A stretch of 64,000 bases of DNA from Takakia lepidozioides (Eukaryota > Streptophyta > Takakiopsida > Takakiales > Takakiaceae): assembly GCA_030704615.1 (NCBI GenBank), contig CM060732.1, positions 53,923,053 through 53,987,052 on the forward strand, read 5' to 3'. Position numbers and translations under genes: made by a program. The notes under the pieces are model-generated. The model saw nothing but the letters and a program-made list of their open reading frames with translations, was not told where the DNA came from and did no database searches. Of the stretch, positions 11,758-23,024 are shown piece by piece; position 1 is the first letter of the stretch, and each line of letters begins with the position of its first letter.

Positions 11758-12470
11758 TGGACAATACTAGATACCTCCTTGGTCTTGGTGTAGATATACC
11801 CATGGACAACCTGGAAGGCAATTAATTCCTTCAGCATGGTGCCTGCCTCAGACCAGTACCTTGCAAAATGATGATCCTCAATGGGTCGATTGTTTGGAAG
11901 AACCTTAGTCCGAGTTGCCACTGACAACCAAATGCGCATGATCTGGTAATAATGTGCCAACGACCGTGGATGACTGAATTCCTTCCATGCCAAATCCATC
12001 ACAATGGGAATTTGGTTGAAGGGCATAATCATAGCCCGATTGTACTCCAGTGCAGCAGGAGTCCTAGGTGGGTTAAAAGTAGCATCCCCCCAAACCTCAG
12101 GCTGTGGCTTTGCCATGGTATCAACAGTGTCAGCCACTTGCACAGCCACCTGCTGTGGGGGCTGTGATATTGCCGCCACTGCCCCTCCTACTACTGGCAA
12201 CTCCTGCAAAGAAGATTGGAAAACCAAAGCCCTGGCCTACAAATAAGTAGTCATGAGCTGCTCATCGGGAACTAAAGCTCTATTGTCAATGTTCGAGCTC
12301 AAGTCATCTACTTGAGTCTGCAGCCCTTCTACATCATCCTGCAACTCAGCTATTCTACTATAGACATTGTCTATATTAGTTGTGGCAACGTTCTGGACCT
12401 GCAGCCTGAGATCATTCATCTCTTCCTGGGTGAGCTTCCTTGGTGCTTTGCCTTCTACCGGCCCTTATGC
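11751..12470 (-). pseudogene. Element A extra ORF, distal continuation
   Basis: After the stop at 12480 a second coding-like stretch continues. One part has KLTQEEMNDLRLQVQNVAT and SRIAELQDDVEGLQTQVDDL, a short coiled coil. The next, 12227-11751, has MIMPFNQIPIVMDLAWKEF and HYYQIMRIWLSVATRTKVL and ends at a TAA that lies within the LTR remnant. It may once have been one protein with the 720-residue ORF. Its function is unknown. Confidence 0.45.
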
Positions 12471-12479
12471 TAACCACAC

Positions 12480-14642
12480 TTACATAAGATGATTATCCAC
12501 CAAGTCTTGTGTGACAGCCCTGAGAGCCTGCTCCTCCTTGAGTCTGTACACATCTAACTGCTGCTGTAAAGCCTCCATGCGCTTCGCATGAGGTTCAACC
12601 AAGGCCGCATAGGCAGTAGCCAGATTATTGGCTTCCTTCCAAGCCTTGTTAGCCCACGAGAGTTCATTCTTGTGGGCCATGAGTGTTTCCTGCAACGTTA
12701 CAATGTACCTTTCCTTCTCAGCGTCAACCTGACTGTATTGTTGGAAAGTATCCTCATTGCGACTGATAGTAGCCTGCAAATCAGCAATAAGTTTCCCTTG
12801 CTCTACTGGCTCAGCCTCTGCCATCATACACCTCTCTGCTTGTCTGTTAACTTCTATTGCAGTTTGGTCCAGAGCAGTTGTTAGTGTGGCACATTGGATG
12901 GTCATTCTCTGATGAACTGCCTCCAACTCTGTATGTAGCACGTTTACTTCCTGCAACTTGCTCTCATGCTTCACCTGCAATTGGTATAGCTGTTGCTTAT
13001 GTGCTTCATGCAACTTCTCCTGCTCGAGACCTGCTTCAATCAAATTCCCCTTAGCCACCTGCAAGGCAGCCTTTGTGTCCTCCAATTCTTTTTGCAACTT
13101 GAGGTTGGCCTCTTCATCTACCTTGTTTGCACACTCGGTGGCAATTCTAGCCTCAAACTCCTTCTTGAGTTCCTCCCTCAAAGCTGCCAATTGTGTAGAT
13201 GGAACATGGGATTTCACATAAGTGCCCAACAAATTGAGTGTCCTGCTTATGAAACTCATAAGCATGGCCTGTTGTGGGTCGTCATGGTGAACTTGTTGCT
13301 GTTCTCCTTGATCCTCCACAGTGTGATGTTTCACCAACCATTCAGGCCATGTTCCCACCAGATCCTCTTCGTGAACCACCTCATCCTCCACAGGTGCTGT
13401 AGTGCCCTTACATTCTACCCCTGGTACCTCCGCCACAGGTTTGGGTATTACATGCACAGCAGGGATTTCCCTGGACAGACTCTGCACCTCTGGTACCACT
13501 GATTCCTTGACCAAGCCAGAGTTTTCATAGAGAAGGTCACCCTTCTCAATTTCTGCCACAACTTGCTCTGTAGTGGGAATGTCCAACCCTTCTCTTTCCA
13601 GAGCAATAGGCTCTGGTGCAACAGCATATACTAACTGAGGAACCTCTGAGAGAACCAATTCAACTGGCTGTGATGGCTGTGGTACCGAAGTGACTTCTTC
13701 TTTCAACTCTAAAGGTCGTGCTTCCAGTAATAACAGCCCTCTGTGCTGCTGTGCCCCATCCTGCACAAGAGCTATAGAAACATCATCTTGCGGTTTCCTT
13801 GAAGCTAGTGGATCTGCCACTACAGTCATATTCCGCTTCTGTCTCTTAGACTGGTGTTGCCCCTCTAGTCCACCTTCACCTTGTAAAGAGCCCTGCTCCT
13901 CAATTGCAATGGTTGCTGCCTCAAACACTCCCATCTCCTTACGTTCTCGTGCATCAAGTATGCAAGAATCAAGAATAATTTGCGCAATCACTGGGCCAGA
14001 CACAACGATTGGAGACTTAGCAGCAGTGTCGTGTAACCGCTTCATCTCTTCCACCAAACCATTGTACATTAAGTCCGCCCAAGCCACATCTTCCCCCCTC
14101 AAGGCTTTTAGTATCTCCTTCGTGAATGATCTGCTAAGGTATTGTTGGTTCTGTTTCATTGCAAACAGAACGTTCAGAACTTGACCAACTTCTTTTAACC
14201 CTGGGTACTCGGCCTTGGTGCAAGTGTATCCCTGAGTCTTAAAGAAACTCCCTTCTTGGAACAAATTGCCTATCTGCAATCTTGCCCTGTGCTCATCCAC
14301 ATTCACACGGCCTGATGGCAATTCAAACAATTGCTGCAAGTATTGGGGAGTAATCTCTATATCTACTCCCCTCACTTGTGTAACTCCTGTCTGAGGGTCA
14401 AAGTTCTGAATGAATTGTATCATATACTTTCGATGATGCAAGGACCAGTTCTTGCGTAACAGCCCTTCCAATCGCAACTCCCTCAGCAGCTGCACTGCCT
14501 GTGGTGTAGCAATGGTTTGCTTCTGCAGAATCGTGGTGCTCTTCACCCTGATATCCTCCATTCCCCTTACTCTCTTCATCCCAGACAAACAAGAAGGCCT
14601 TGTTTGAAATAGCTCTAGGAAAGCTTGCAAGGCGTAGAGCAT
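12480..14642 (-). CDS. Element A extra ORF in the env-like position, long coiled-coil protein (720 residues)
   Basis: This is an uninterrupted 720-codon minus-strand frame, by far the longest intact one in the window. Residues about 25-230 form a globular, helix-rich region with VRGVDIEITPQYLQQLFELP and NVLFAMKQNQQYLSRSF. Residues about 290-450 are polar, with many Pro, Val and Glu. Residues about 480-700 look like a long coiled coil (heptad-rich, Glu/Gln/Lys/Leu, for example LREELKKEFEARIATECANK). I see no signal peptide and no clear membrane segment, so it is env-like by position only. The N-terminal part vaguely recalls the plant transposon protein found after pol in Athila-type elements; that is a resemblance from memory. 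The intact frame contrasts with the decayed pol next to it. Confidence 0.6.
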   Translation of the reverse strand: MLYALQAFLELFQTRPSCLSGMKRVRGMEDIRVKSTTILQKQTIATPQAVQLLRELRLEGLLRKNWSLHHRKYMIQFIQNFDPQTGVTQVRGVDIEITPQYLQQLFELPSGRVNVDEHRARLQIGNLFQEGSFFKTQGYTCTKAEYPGLKEVGQVLNVLFAMKQNQQYLSRSFTKEILKALRGEDVAWADLMYNGLVEEMKRLHDTAAKSPIVVSGPVIAQIILDSCILDARERKEMGVFEAATIAIEEQGSLQGEGGLEGQHQSKRQKRNMTVVADPLASRKPQDDVSIALVQDGAQQHRGLLLLEARPLELKEEVTSVPQPSQPVELVLSEVPQLVYAVAPEPIALEREGLDIPTTEQVVAEIEKGDLLYENSGLVKESVVPEVQSLSREIPAVHVIPKPVAEVPGVECKGTTAPVEDEVVHEEDLVGTWPEWLVKHHTVEDQGEQQQVHHDDPQQAMLMSFISRTLNLLGTYVKSHVPSTQLAALREELKKEFEARIATECANKVDEEANLKLQKELEDTKAALQVAKGNLIEAGLEQEKLHEAHKQQLYQLQVKHESKLQEVNVLHTELEAVHQRMTIQCATLTTALDQTAIEVNRQAERCMMAEAEPVEQGKLIADLQATISRNEDTFQQYSQVDAEKERYIVTLQETLMAHKNELSWANKAWKEANNLATAYAALVEPHAKRMEALQQQLDVYRLKEEQALRAVTQDLVDNHLM

Positions 14643-14737
14643 AAAAGTAAAAAAGGAACGGGTAAGTGTGTGTAAGCCTGCGGAGCTTGCAAGTATCGAG
14701 TGAGAGAGAATGTACTCTCAACCCGTCTCTTGTGCCA

Positions 14738-15325
14738 CTACGTAAGAAGTAAAGCGAGCGTATAATCTGTAATATCCGCCATAGCTACAAAGCTATAGCT
14801 TTGATTGCCCCTCCCGTCAAGACACTGGCTATTTGGAGCCCCCCGACTTCTTCCGCTCATAACTCTTCCAATTTCTTGTTCTTGTTTCTTGGAGGGAACC
14901 ACCTGCATGAAATTCTCGCTCATGATTGGCTGTTGCTTCCTTAGGTAACTTCTTAATTTTACCCCCCTCAGTGGACATTCCCACCTGGAATGTCCATTAG
15001 GACAGCACATGTGGCAAAAGTCCCATTTTTCTGTACTCCTAAAAAGTTCCGTTACCTCTGCCCTGAACGCATTAATGGGCCCACAATTAGTTTTGGTTGA
15101 TGTACCGGGTAGGTACTTTGACGGCCCGGTTTGTCCTCTTGCATGATGACACCCACTTTTGCAATATATGCTCTGCGGTGTGCTTCGCCCTAGTGGCCAC
15201 GTGTTCGTTTTTAGACATGCCTCCGTCTTCCACTGTCCGCGTGGCACATTCTCCGAGCTTGACTTCCAAGCTATCCTTTCACTTGTCGACCACTTTTCTG
15301 ACGTTAACCCACGTCCACCTATCAC
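14738..15325 (-). pseudogene. Element A post-integrase ORF with a CCHC zinc knuckle
   Basis: The minus-strand frame contains FCHMCCPNGHSRWECPL, which fits C-x2-C-x4-H-x4-C. Basic and serine-rich sequence surrounds it. A zinc knuckle downstream of integrase is unusual for a Ty3 element, since knuckles normally belong to gag. The upstream half of the frame overlaps a GGCTGTG-type repeat border. It could be a nucleocapsid fragment from another element or part of the extra ORF block. No other domain was recognised. Confidence 0.45.
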
Positions 15326-15385
15326 TGACTCTATGGACTGTGTAACCCGTGTGGGCTGTGTTGGGCTGTGACAGGCTGTATCAGA

Positions 15386-18220
15386 CTATGACGAGCTGTG
15401 ATAGGCTGTGTGAGACTGTGGTGGGCTGTGATAGCTATGTGAACACCTGTACTTCCTGCCCTGGCCATACACGCTCGGCTTAATGACAAGTGCTCCATAC
15501 TCCGTTGGTATCACCGGCGCAGCCCGTGACTGTTTTTGTGTTTCAACGTGCAAATCGTGCTGCAATGGTTTGTCATGGATACCACTGTACCCCTTCAACT
15601 TATTGGCATTGACTCTTCCCAGCATTTCTTTGTTAATGGTTTGTAACATGACGGTGTTATTATCATACATCTTCTGTATGACATAAGGTCCCTTCCATGG
15701 TGATTTAAGCTTAGAAGCTTTAATCTTTCCCTTCTTCTGCAATCACAGTACCAAATCTCCCGTCTTAAAAGTCTTTAATTTACCTTTATCAAACTGATCC
15801 TTCCTCTTCATCTGAATTCTGGTCATGTTATCCGCTGCATCAGCACGTACTTCTTCCACATGGTATAATTCATGTTTCCTGACCTTAATTGAATCTTCCA
15901 ATTCCATTCTCCTTCCCCATTCAGTTCTCATGGTAGGTAACAAGAATTCCACTGGAAGTAAAGCTTCCATACCATACACTAATTGGAATGGTGTATACTT
16001 AGTGGTGACTTTATATGAAGTCCTATATGACCACAAAGCTGTCAGCAGCTTTGTATCCCAATCTGTTCTGTTCGCATTGACTATCTTAGCCAAGATAGTA
16101 CATAGTATTTTGTTGGTGGCTTCTGCCTGCCCATTACCCTGTGGGTAATAGGTTGTACTCTTCATATGCACAATCATGAACTCTTTAGTCAATAGTTCTA
16201 TGGTTTCATTAATGAAGTGACTTCCCTGGTCACTGATAAATTCCAGGGGACAGCCAAATCTTGTAAGTATGTTCTCATACAGGAACCTTGCTGTGGACTT
16301 AGCTGTGTTGTCCTTCAGAGCTTTAGCTTCCACCCACTTTGTAGTATAATCAGTGGCTATGATTATATACTTGTTCTGTGTATTTCTGGCTGGTGGGTTA
16401 ATTGGTCCAACAAAGTCTAGTCCCCATTTCTGAAATGGCTCAGTAGACATCGTAGGATGCAAAGCCATCTTCCCAGATCTCTGCAATGGTCCTAGCCTCT
16501 AACACTCATCACAACTCTTGCAATACTTGTGTACATCCTTGAACAATGTAGGCCACCAGTAACCTGCAAGTAGTATTTTTCTACTGGTAGTCTCTTCTCC
16601 AAAATGACCTCCAGCCACTTCTTTATGAACTTCCTCCAAAACTTTTTTGACTTCATGGTGGTACAAGCATCGTTTAAGTACTCCATCAGGTCCTAGCTTA
16701 TACATTCTGCCCCCTATCATAGTGTAAGGTAAAGCCTTGATATTTATTCTCTTCCTCTGCTCCTTCCCATAACTAGGTGGGCACTGACCATGAGTAAGGT
16801 AGTAACTGATTGACCACTGCCAATCTAACCAATCATCTGCACTTCCCTGCACCTCCACTGCAAATAAACTCGCATCAGGTAGTTGGTCGTCTACTCCCGT
16901 GGCGGGCTCTCCTGTTGCTAGGCGTGACAAGTGATCTGCCACAAGATGCAAATGGCCAGGCTTGTAAACAACTTCGAACTCAAACTCGTGCAAGATTATT
17001 AACCATCTTGCTATCCTGCCACTTATCAAAGACTTGTTCACCAGATTAATCAGAGCCCGATGATCCACATAAAACATAAACTTCCTTCCCAATAGGTAAT
17101 GCCTGAATTTCTTGACTGCATAAATCATTGCCAATGCTTCTCTTTCAGTTGTGCTATAGTTCTTTTCAGCACTGTTCATCAACCTGCTAGCATAGTACAC
17201 GGGTGAATCTATGTTTCCTGTAAAATTTGGGCTAACACTGCTCCCAATGCTTCTCCTAACAGTGAACATGAAATACTACATGCCAGTGAGGGTTAATCAG
17301 CACAGGTGTAGTTGTTACTGACAATGTAAGTTCCTCAAAAGCCTGTTGACATTCAGCTGTCCATGCAAACACTGCATCTTTCTTTAGAAGCTTGCTCAAT
17401 GGTGCTGCTATCTGTGCATACCGTCTGACAAATCTTCTGTAATAACTGGTTTGTCCAAGGAATCTCCTTAGACTCTTAACATTTCCTGGTGGCGGAGAGG
17501 CTTTAATGGCCTCTGTCTTTCTGGGATCCACAAGAAGTCCCCTCTTACACACAATGTGTCCCAAAAGTACCCCTGAGTTCACACAGAAAGTACACTTCTC
17601 TGGATTCAGGCCAGACCTCTCATCCTGCATCTGGCCAAACATAACTCAAATTTATGCAAGTGCTCATTCTTAGAGCTGTACACACTGAAATCATCCAAGA
17701 ACACCTGCATAAAATCATCCAGATACTCATGGAAAGATTCACTTATCACTCTCTGAAAAGTTGCTGGTGCATTACAAAGTCCAAAAGGCATGACTTTGTA
17801 TGCATAAGCACCCCAGTCTGTGATGAAAGCTGTCTTTTCCTGGTCTTCTTCTGCCACTTGCACTTGGTTATACCCACTGAAGCCATCCATGATTGAGTAC
17901 ATCTCATGGCCTGCCACAGTGTCCAGTACCGCTTCTGTGAATGGCAAAGGGAAAGGATCTTTCTTTGTACAAGCATTCAACTTCTTATAGTTCACACAAA
18001 CTCTCAGTTTACCATTCTTCTTGGGAACTATCACAATGGGTGACAACCAAGTTGTATACTCTATCGGGTATATAAACTTAGCCTCAGCCAACTTCTTGAT
18101 CTCTTCCCCAACCTTCTGTGCATAGTTGGGATTCATTCGGTACCTTGCTTGTTTGATTGGTACTGACCCTGGTTCCAGTTCAATCTTATGCTGACAGATC
18201 TCAGGTGGTATCCCTTTCAA
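15386..18220 (-). pseudogene. Element A reverse transcriptase, RNase H and integrase
   Basis: RT (18220-17606) has WLSPIVIVPKKNGKLRVCVN, IMDGFSGYNQV, KVMPFGLCNAPATFQRVI and the metal-binding FLDD in FMQVFLDDFSVYS. RNase H (17642-16700) has SPVYYASRLMN, STTEREALAMIYAVKKFRHY and FYVDHRAL. Integrase (16690-15743, continuing to 15386) has the zinc-binding end CKSCDEC, the first Asp in WGLDFVGPI, the second in ISDQGSHF and the Glu in YPQGNGQAEATNK. No chromodomain follows. In-frame stops near 17640, 16495 and 15742 and a frame change between RT and RNase H disable it. Confidence 0.9.
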
Positions 18221-18843
18221 ATCCTCATAGCTCCAAGCAAATACATCTTTGTATTTGATGAACAGAATTCTGGCTCCAAGTCAGCCCCTACTTTCATCAT
18301 TCTCGGTTCCTCCTCAGTTCCCACATTCACTTCTCTCACCTGCTCATCAGCTGTGATTGTCCAACCAGTCACTACTTCATCCTGCAAACTCACAGTGACT
18401 GGTTCTTCTAGGATTCCATTTCTCCCTCTCTTTCTTCATAGAAATGTGGTGGATAACTGCTTGTTTCACCCTCAATTGGTGTTGCTGTCACCACACCATA
18501 GCAAAATACCATTTAAACAACTTAGGCCCTCCAGTTGCATTTCTGCAACCTGCTCCCATTCTGGGTGTGCAGCGAACAGGGTAGCTTCCTGCTCCTCATC
18601 AAGTCCCCTCCTCCAGTCATACTCTCTAACTCCCCGAGGTCTTCTCATAGCAGGTAGTCTACTAGATTTCTTTGTGGTTTTTATCTTGTGCTTCCCATCA
18701 TGCACAGTTAGTAACTGGGAATTCCAATCATGGAATACCCTGGCCTATTTCAGCCATGGTTGACCCAACAATAAGGAGTAAGCTTCCATGACATCATCCA
18801 TTTTCAACACAGTCACTGTGATCTTAAAGATCGTCTTTTGAAT

Positions 18844-19104
18844 CTATATCTTAACTCCTCTTATCCAACCTAATGGCTGAACACTTCTTTGATCTGCCAT
18901 TGTTACTGTGAATGGGGTTGGTTTCATGTTACTTAGACCAAGCTTCTGCCTTAATTGGTCTGTTATGATATTCACTCTAGAGCCTCCATCTATCAGTACA
19001 TCAGTCAGATCTATGCTTCCAATTCTCAATTGGATTACTGGCATAGAATCATCAAAGTCCATGACTGTTTCTCGCCCTTCCGGCTTCACATTATAACTGG
19101 TCAC
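18844..19104 (-). pseudogene. Element A retropepsin-like protease
   Basis: The frame encodes VIQLRIGSIDLTDVLIDGG and SRVNIITDQLRQKLGL. The catalytic D-S/T-G triad appears as DGG, a form seen in plant Tat/Athila-type elements. It follows gag directly. The segment 18230-18840 to its left has no clear domain and includes several frame breaks before the RT. Confidence 0.7.
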
Positions 19105-20879
19105 CTAGCTATTCATGCATGTGTTCTCTGTCTCATGGGCAACCTGATTGATTGGTTGATACAGCCTGTGCCTACAATGAGGTGCACAATCCAATAACTG
19201 TCCAATGATAATCTCCGCTTTGGACTGGCATATTACTTCAGCCAAAGTCCCTTCATTACTCTGCACTTCTGTAGCTTCTTCCTTTCCTTCATCCTCACTC
19301 TCTTCATCTTCTCTTCCAGAATCAGAGGAATCTGCCATAGGGATATCAGTACTCTTCTGTATTTCTCTTATGGTATCTGCCACTTCCCTGTGCAGTTCCT
19401 TCTCATCTCTCCAAGCCTCATCATCTTCAGGCACATCACTGCCATCTTCATTATTATCATCTTCCTCATCTACTGGAGGTATTAATTTAGCTTTGCTTCT
19501 GGTTACTATCATTGTACTTACTTCTGGTACAACACATGGCCTAACCATGTGAGCTGCCACCACTGGGCCCTCATTCACAGGAGCTCTCATCTCATTCTGG
19601 TGTCTAATCCAGAATGAACAGGCTGCCTTACGATGTCCTGCCTGATTACAATAGTAACACAGTTCTTCACCATTGGGTCCTTGCCCTTGGTCTGCTCTGG
19701 GATTATTTCTATAATCCTGATTCCCTGGCTGGTAATTCCCCCTTGGATTACCCTGATAGTTGCCTCTGGGATTTCCTTGGTAATTCCCTCTTGGATTACC
19801 TCTCTCTTCCATACCATTGTTATAACCACCAGGCCTACCATAGTGGTCATGATCACTATTTCTTCTTGGCTGGGGCTGCACTTGATGCACCCTTACTTGC
19901 TTAGGTTCTCTTGCAGCTGTCATTCTGTTGTAATAACAATTCTCAGTAGAATGGTTATCCATTTTACAGATAGTACAGTGTTACTCCTTCATGTGGCATT
20001 CAGTGGTGGTATGGCCTTCATTCTCGCATTTTGCACACCAAACACCCTTCCTCCAATGTGTTGCAGCCTCTGTGGCATACTTCTTCAAGATTTCTTCTAA
20101 TCTTTTCTCATAGTTATCCCTCTTCAACTTTTCCTTTCTTCTACTCTTCTCTTGAGCTCTTGCTCTTCTTCCTCATCTGACTCATCCTCAGAGTCCTCAT
20201 CATCCCTTTTCTCTCTCCTGAGCATTCCCAATTGCTCAATTCTGTTAGCTGTTTCAAATGCTTCCTCCACCGTATTATGGGGTAGCATATCCACTTTCTT
20301 TTGCAACTTTGGTCTTAGTCCACTCACAAACCAAGTCTTCTGTAATCTTGGTGCTGGTACAGCAGCCAACTTTTTCATCATCAATTCCATCTTTTCCATG
20401 TACTCTTCAACAATTTCATGTTTCTTTTGCTTTAACTGTTGTAAACTTCCATACACTTCATCCTCAGTTTTACTTGTAATGAACCTATTTCGGAATCCTG
20501 TACTTAAGCCATTCCAGGTTAGGAAATGATTATCAGGGAATCTTGCATACCATTCACTTGCTTTCTTTATAAGTGAACAAGGAAACAGTCTCATTTTGGC
20601 ATCATCGTCATTCTCATTGTTCACAATACACATGTGCTCAAATTGGCTGATGTGTACATCAGGATCCCCTTTTCCTGCATATATTGGAAAAGGTGGTTTT
20701 GCCCGTGTTGGTTGTAACGCCATCTGTGGCCCTACCCCCTGCCCACTGACAGGTGCTGGTCCTTGAGGACCTGTTGTAGTTGTGGAGGAACTTCCACCAA
20801 GTGCTGACCCCTGAGCACTCCCTGCTACTGGCCGCACTATATTCACAATATTCCCAGCTCCAGTTGCACTACTTCCCAC
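19105..20879 (-). pseudogene. Element A gag: capsid-like region and zinc knuckles
   Basis: The 251-residue frame 20879-20124 carries a Ty3-type capsid core: FPIYAGKGDPDVHISQFEHM, KASEWYARFPDNHFLTW, and a LKQKKHEIVEEYMEKME region. An Asp/Glu-rich stretch follows. After frame breaks, a second frame (19962-19105) carries nucleocapsid CCHC knuckles: CTICKMDNHSTENC (its start just upstream of the frame), and CYYCNQAGHRKAAC. Between the knuckles is a glycine/asparagine/arginine-rich tandem repeat, (R)GNYQGNP, at about 19725-19800. This is RNA-binding nucleocapsid character. The stops around 20120-19965 make it non-functional. Confidence 0.8.
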
Positions 20880-20987
20880 ACTCTCTGTCCCCCCAGAGCC
20901 AGATCCAGGCTGCCCGCCTGATCCCCCTGAGCCGACACCTTCGTTGGCATATGATCCAAGTGCTCCACTTGATCCAGGTCCAACAGG

Positions 20988-22250
20988 TTAGGATGTCCTG
21001 GTTGTAGTCTCAATCTCAACTGCTGGGTCTACTTCTTCATACTCTTCATCTTCCAATTTCTTCTCTCTGTTTTCATCTTCCAAGTTCTGCCCTTGGGTTT
21101 CTTCTTCTTCACTCATGTAACTCAACTGAAGTGGTGTGGGAGAGTCTGAACTCTCCGTTGGCTCTGCCACATCCTCCTCTCCTTCCTGGCCTTGTGCCTC
21201 AGAAACTGGAGTTCCTGCTTTTGGTGCTCCATGCCAACTCCGATCAAAGATTTTCGTCAAATCTTTAATCCAGGGATGTACCTCAGATCTTTCACCTCGT
21301 GTTTGATCTTCTTCTTGTACCAATTCCCTTAATCTTTCTTGTAAAGAATAAGGAGAGTAGCATCCAACTCTAGTTCTTCCGGTATGGGTGTTGTACTCTT
21401 TGATTAACGGTGTGAGAGGTCCAGATGATTCCCCTATGTCTATTCCTCTCTCCCAAAGATATGGATAATTAGCTTTCAGATAACTTTCTCTTTTTGCTGA
21501 ATATCTCTAGAGTCTAGCTTCTCTTTCATCACTCATGTCTCATGTCTTTCATATCTTTAATGAGGCAATAACCAAAACTCTCTTCTGTAGTATCTCTCGT
21601 ATATGCCTGGATTTCTTTCAAGCTTCAATGCACCTTTGGCTATACTAGAAGTCTTCGTTACCATAAAACCATATGGCAATTAAGTCTGAAAAGCTGTTCT
21701 TGGTGTGAGTTTGATCCACAGAATATCCTTAGGAATCCAATTCTTTACCATTACAAGCTCTTCATGCATATGAGTGTAAACATTCACTTTCCTTTCCTCC
21801 CAGCCTTCAAACTCTACTCGCTTAATGGATAGCAATGCTATCACATAAACCAGTGTTGGTAACCAACGCTCTTCCTCTACAGGCCACTTGATAAATCTTT
21901 ATCACTCCTTTTTCCAGACCCCACTCAGGGTCAGCATCATGCACTCTCTTAAGAATGTTTTCTTTACAACCGTCGGGCAATTCCAAGAACCTCTGAAAGA
22001 ATTGTTTGGACAATCTTTCATTCTCAGTTCCACAGGGAATTTGATTCACATTAAATTCTTTAATTCTCCAACCACCATGATCCCACCAGATGCATGTCAC
22101 ATTTGGTTGTTCATGACCCAGTTCCCTAGTATGGTCGTCAAATGTCGAGCGGCTTTTACTCACCCATCCTTTCGCTATCCGAGGTGGAAACTCCAAGATA
22201 GAAGAGTTGGATATCTCTAAGCACTCAGCTCGCTCAGAACAATCAGTCAT
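20988..22250 (-). pseudogene. Element A gag N-terminal region (decayed)
   Basis: Two minus-strand segments remain open. 21822-22250 encodes a polar, tryptophan-containing stretch (CIWWDHGGWRIKEFNV) and its frame starts inside the LTR. 20988-21323 encodes a very acidic segment with many Glu and Asp residues. Neither shows a recognised domain. Their position between the LTR and the gag capsid region makes them likely leader or gag N-terminal sequence. Much of 21324-21821 is closed by stops. Confidence 0.4.
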
Positions 22251-23019
22251 GACCTACAGCTAGTGAATCATGGTTGTGCTTCATATTTGTATTTCTTCTT
22301 GCCTTCATGCTAGCCAATTACCTTACTGTGCATACTGAAGCATCTTATCTATCAAGTTCCAATCAATCATTCATTTATTCCATAGCTTCACTCATGTCTC
22401 TCTACACAGTGTATTTGTATCGAATTAGTATCAGATTATGATTTATCAGCTATCAAGCCAATGCCATGATGTCCCTAATCTACCATATTGTATGATTCTA
22501 TAGCTTGCATGAATTAAACCTCAATCAAGTCATCATCTCCTCTTCACTATTTCCGCTCTCCGTTTCGTCTCCTCTTCCCCTGACCAAGTCGCGCTCTCCC
22601 AGAAGTGCTCCCCTTCCTGTTGCCGCCCTGCCTAATCTACCCGCAAGCTGTTCTAACCATCTAACTAACTAACTGTCATGCCTGAAGTAACACGTTCCCT
22701 CGGCAGATGTCATTCCCACACAGTCGTTCCCTGTCAATGATAACCGTTCCCTATGTACACTGTGACGGGCTGTGCCAAGCTGTGTCGAGCTGTACCGAGC
22801 TGGCTGTGTCGTGACGGCTGTGTCGGGCTGTGGCTGGCTGTGTGAGGCTGTGTCGGGCTGGGTCAGACTGTGTCGGCCTGTTTACCCCCCCCTAAAGCCT
22901 CCGCCTGTCACCCCTAAGGCTTCTGTTGGTCTCAGTCTACCATCCGTAAGTCTGCGCAAAAATTAAGGGTACCCCCACAAACCCGTAAAAGCGTCTAAGT
23001 CCCAAACAGCCCTCTAACA
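22143..23019 (-). repeat. Element A 5' LTR
   Basis: This segment starts with the same 20 bases as the left end of the element (TGTCGAGCGGCTTTTACTCA) and ends in TCTAACA at the target duplication, giving 877 bp. It contains a block of imperfect GGCTGTG repeats at 22755-22885. A similar block occurs inside the element at 15350-15430. No initiator tRNA-Met primer site is visible just inside the LTR (below 22143 on the minus strand), so the primer is unknown or has been lost. Confidence 0.7.
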
Positions 23020-23024
23020 AGGCA

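Larger units (their letters stand above)
11738..23019 (-). mobile_element. Element A: Ty3-type LTR retrotransposon (Tat/Athila-like) inserted in hAT copy 2
   Basis: The boundaries are set by a perfect 5-bp target duplication: AGGCA at 11733-11737 and again at 23020-23024. The element starts TGTCGAGCGG and ends CTCTAACA, so it has TG...CA termini. Coding order on the minus strand is gag with zinc knuckles, protease, reverse transcriptase, RNase H and integrase, then extra ORFs. That order (RT before integrase) is that of Ty3. The RT box FMQVFLDDFSVYS and protease box LIDGGS resemble the Tat/Athila branch rather than the chromoviruses. The right LTR is 877 bp. The left LTR survives only as its outer 20 bp. 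Stops and shifts break most frames. Confidence 0.85.

Noticed and set aside
12588-14184. Several plus-strand frames of 60-170 codons
   Set aside because: They are antisense shadows of the 720-codon minus-strand ORF and have no recognisable motifs.
12480-14642. Retroviral envelope gene
   Set aside because: There is no signal peptide, no membrane segment and no cleavage region; the protein is coiled-coil rich. Only the position is env-like.
15743-18220. Endogenous pararetrovirus
   Set aside because: Integrase, LTR structure and a 5-bp target duplication show an LTR retrotransposon, and there is no movement protein or coat region.
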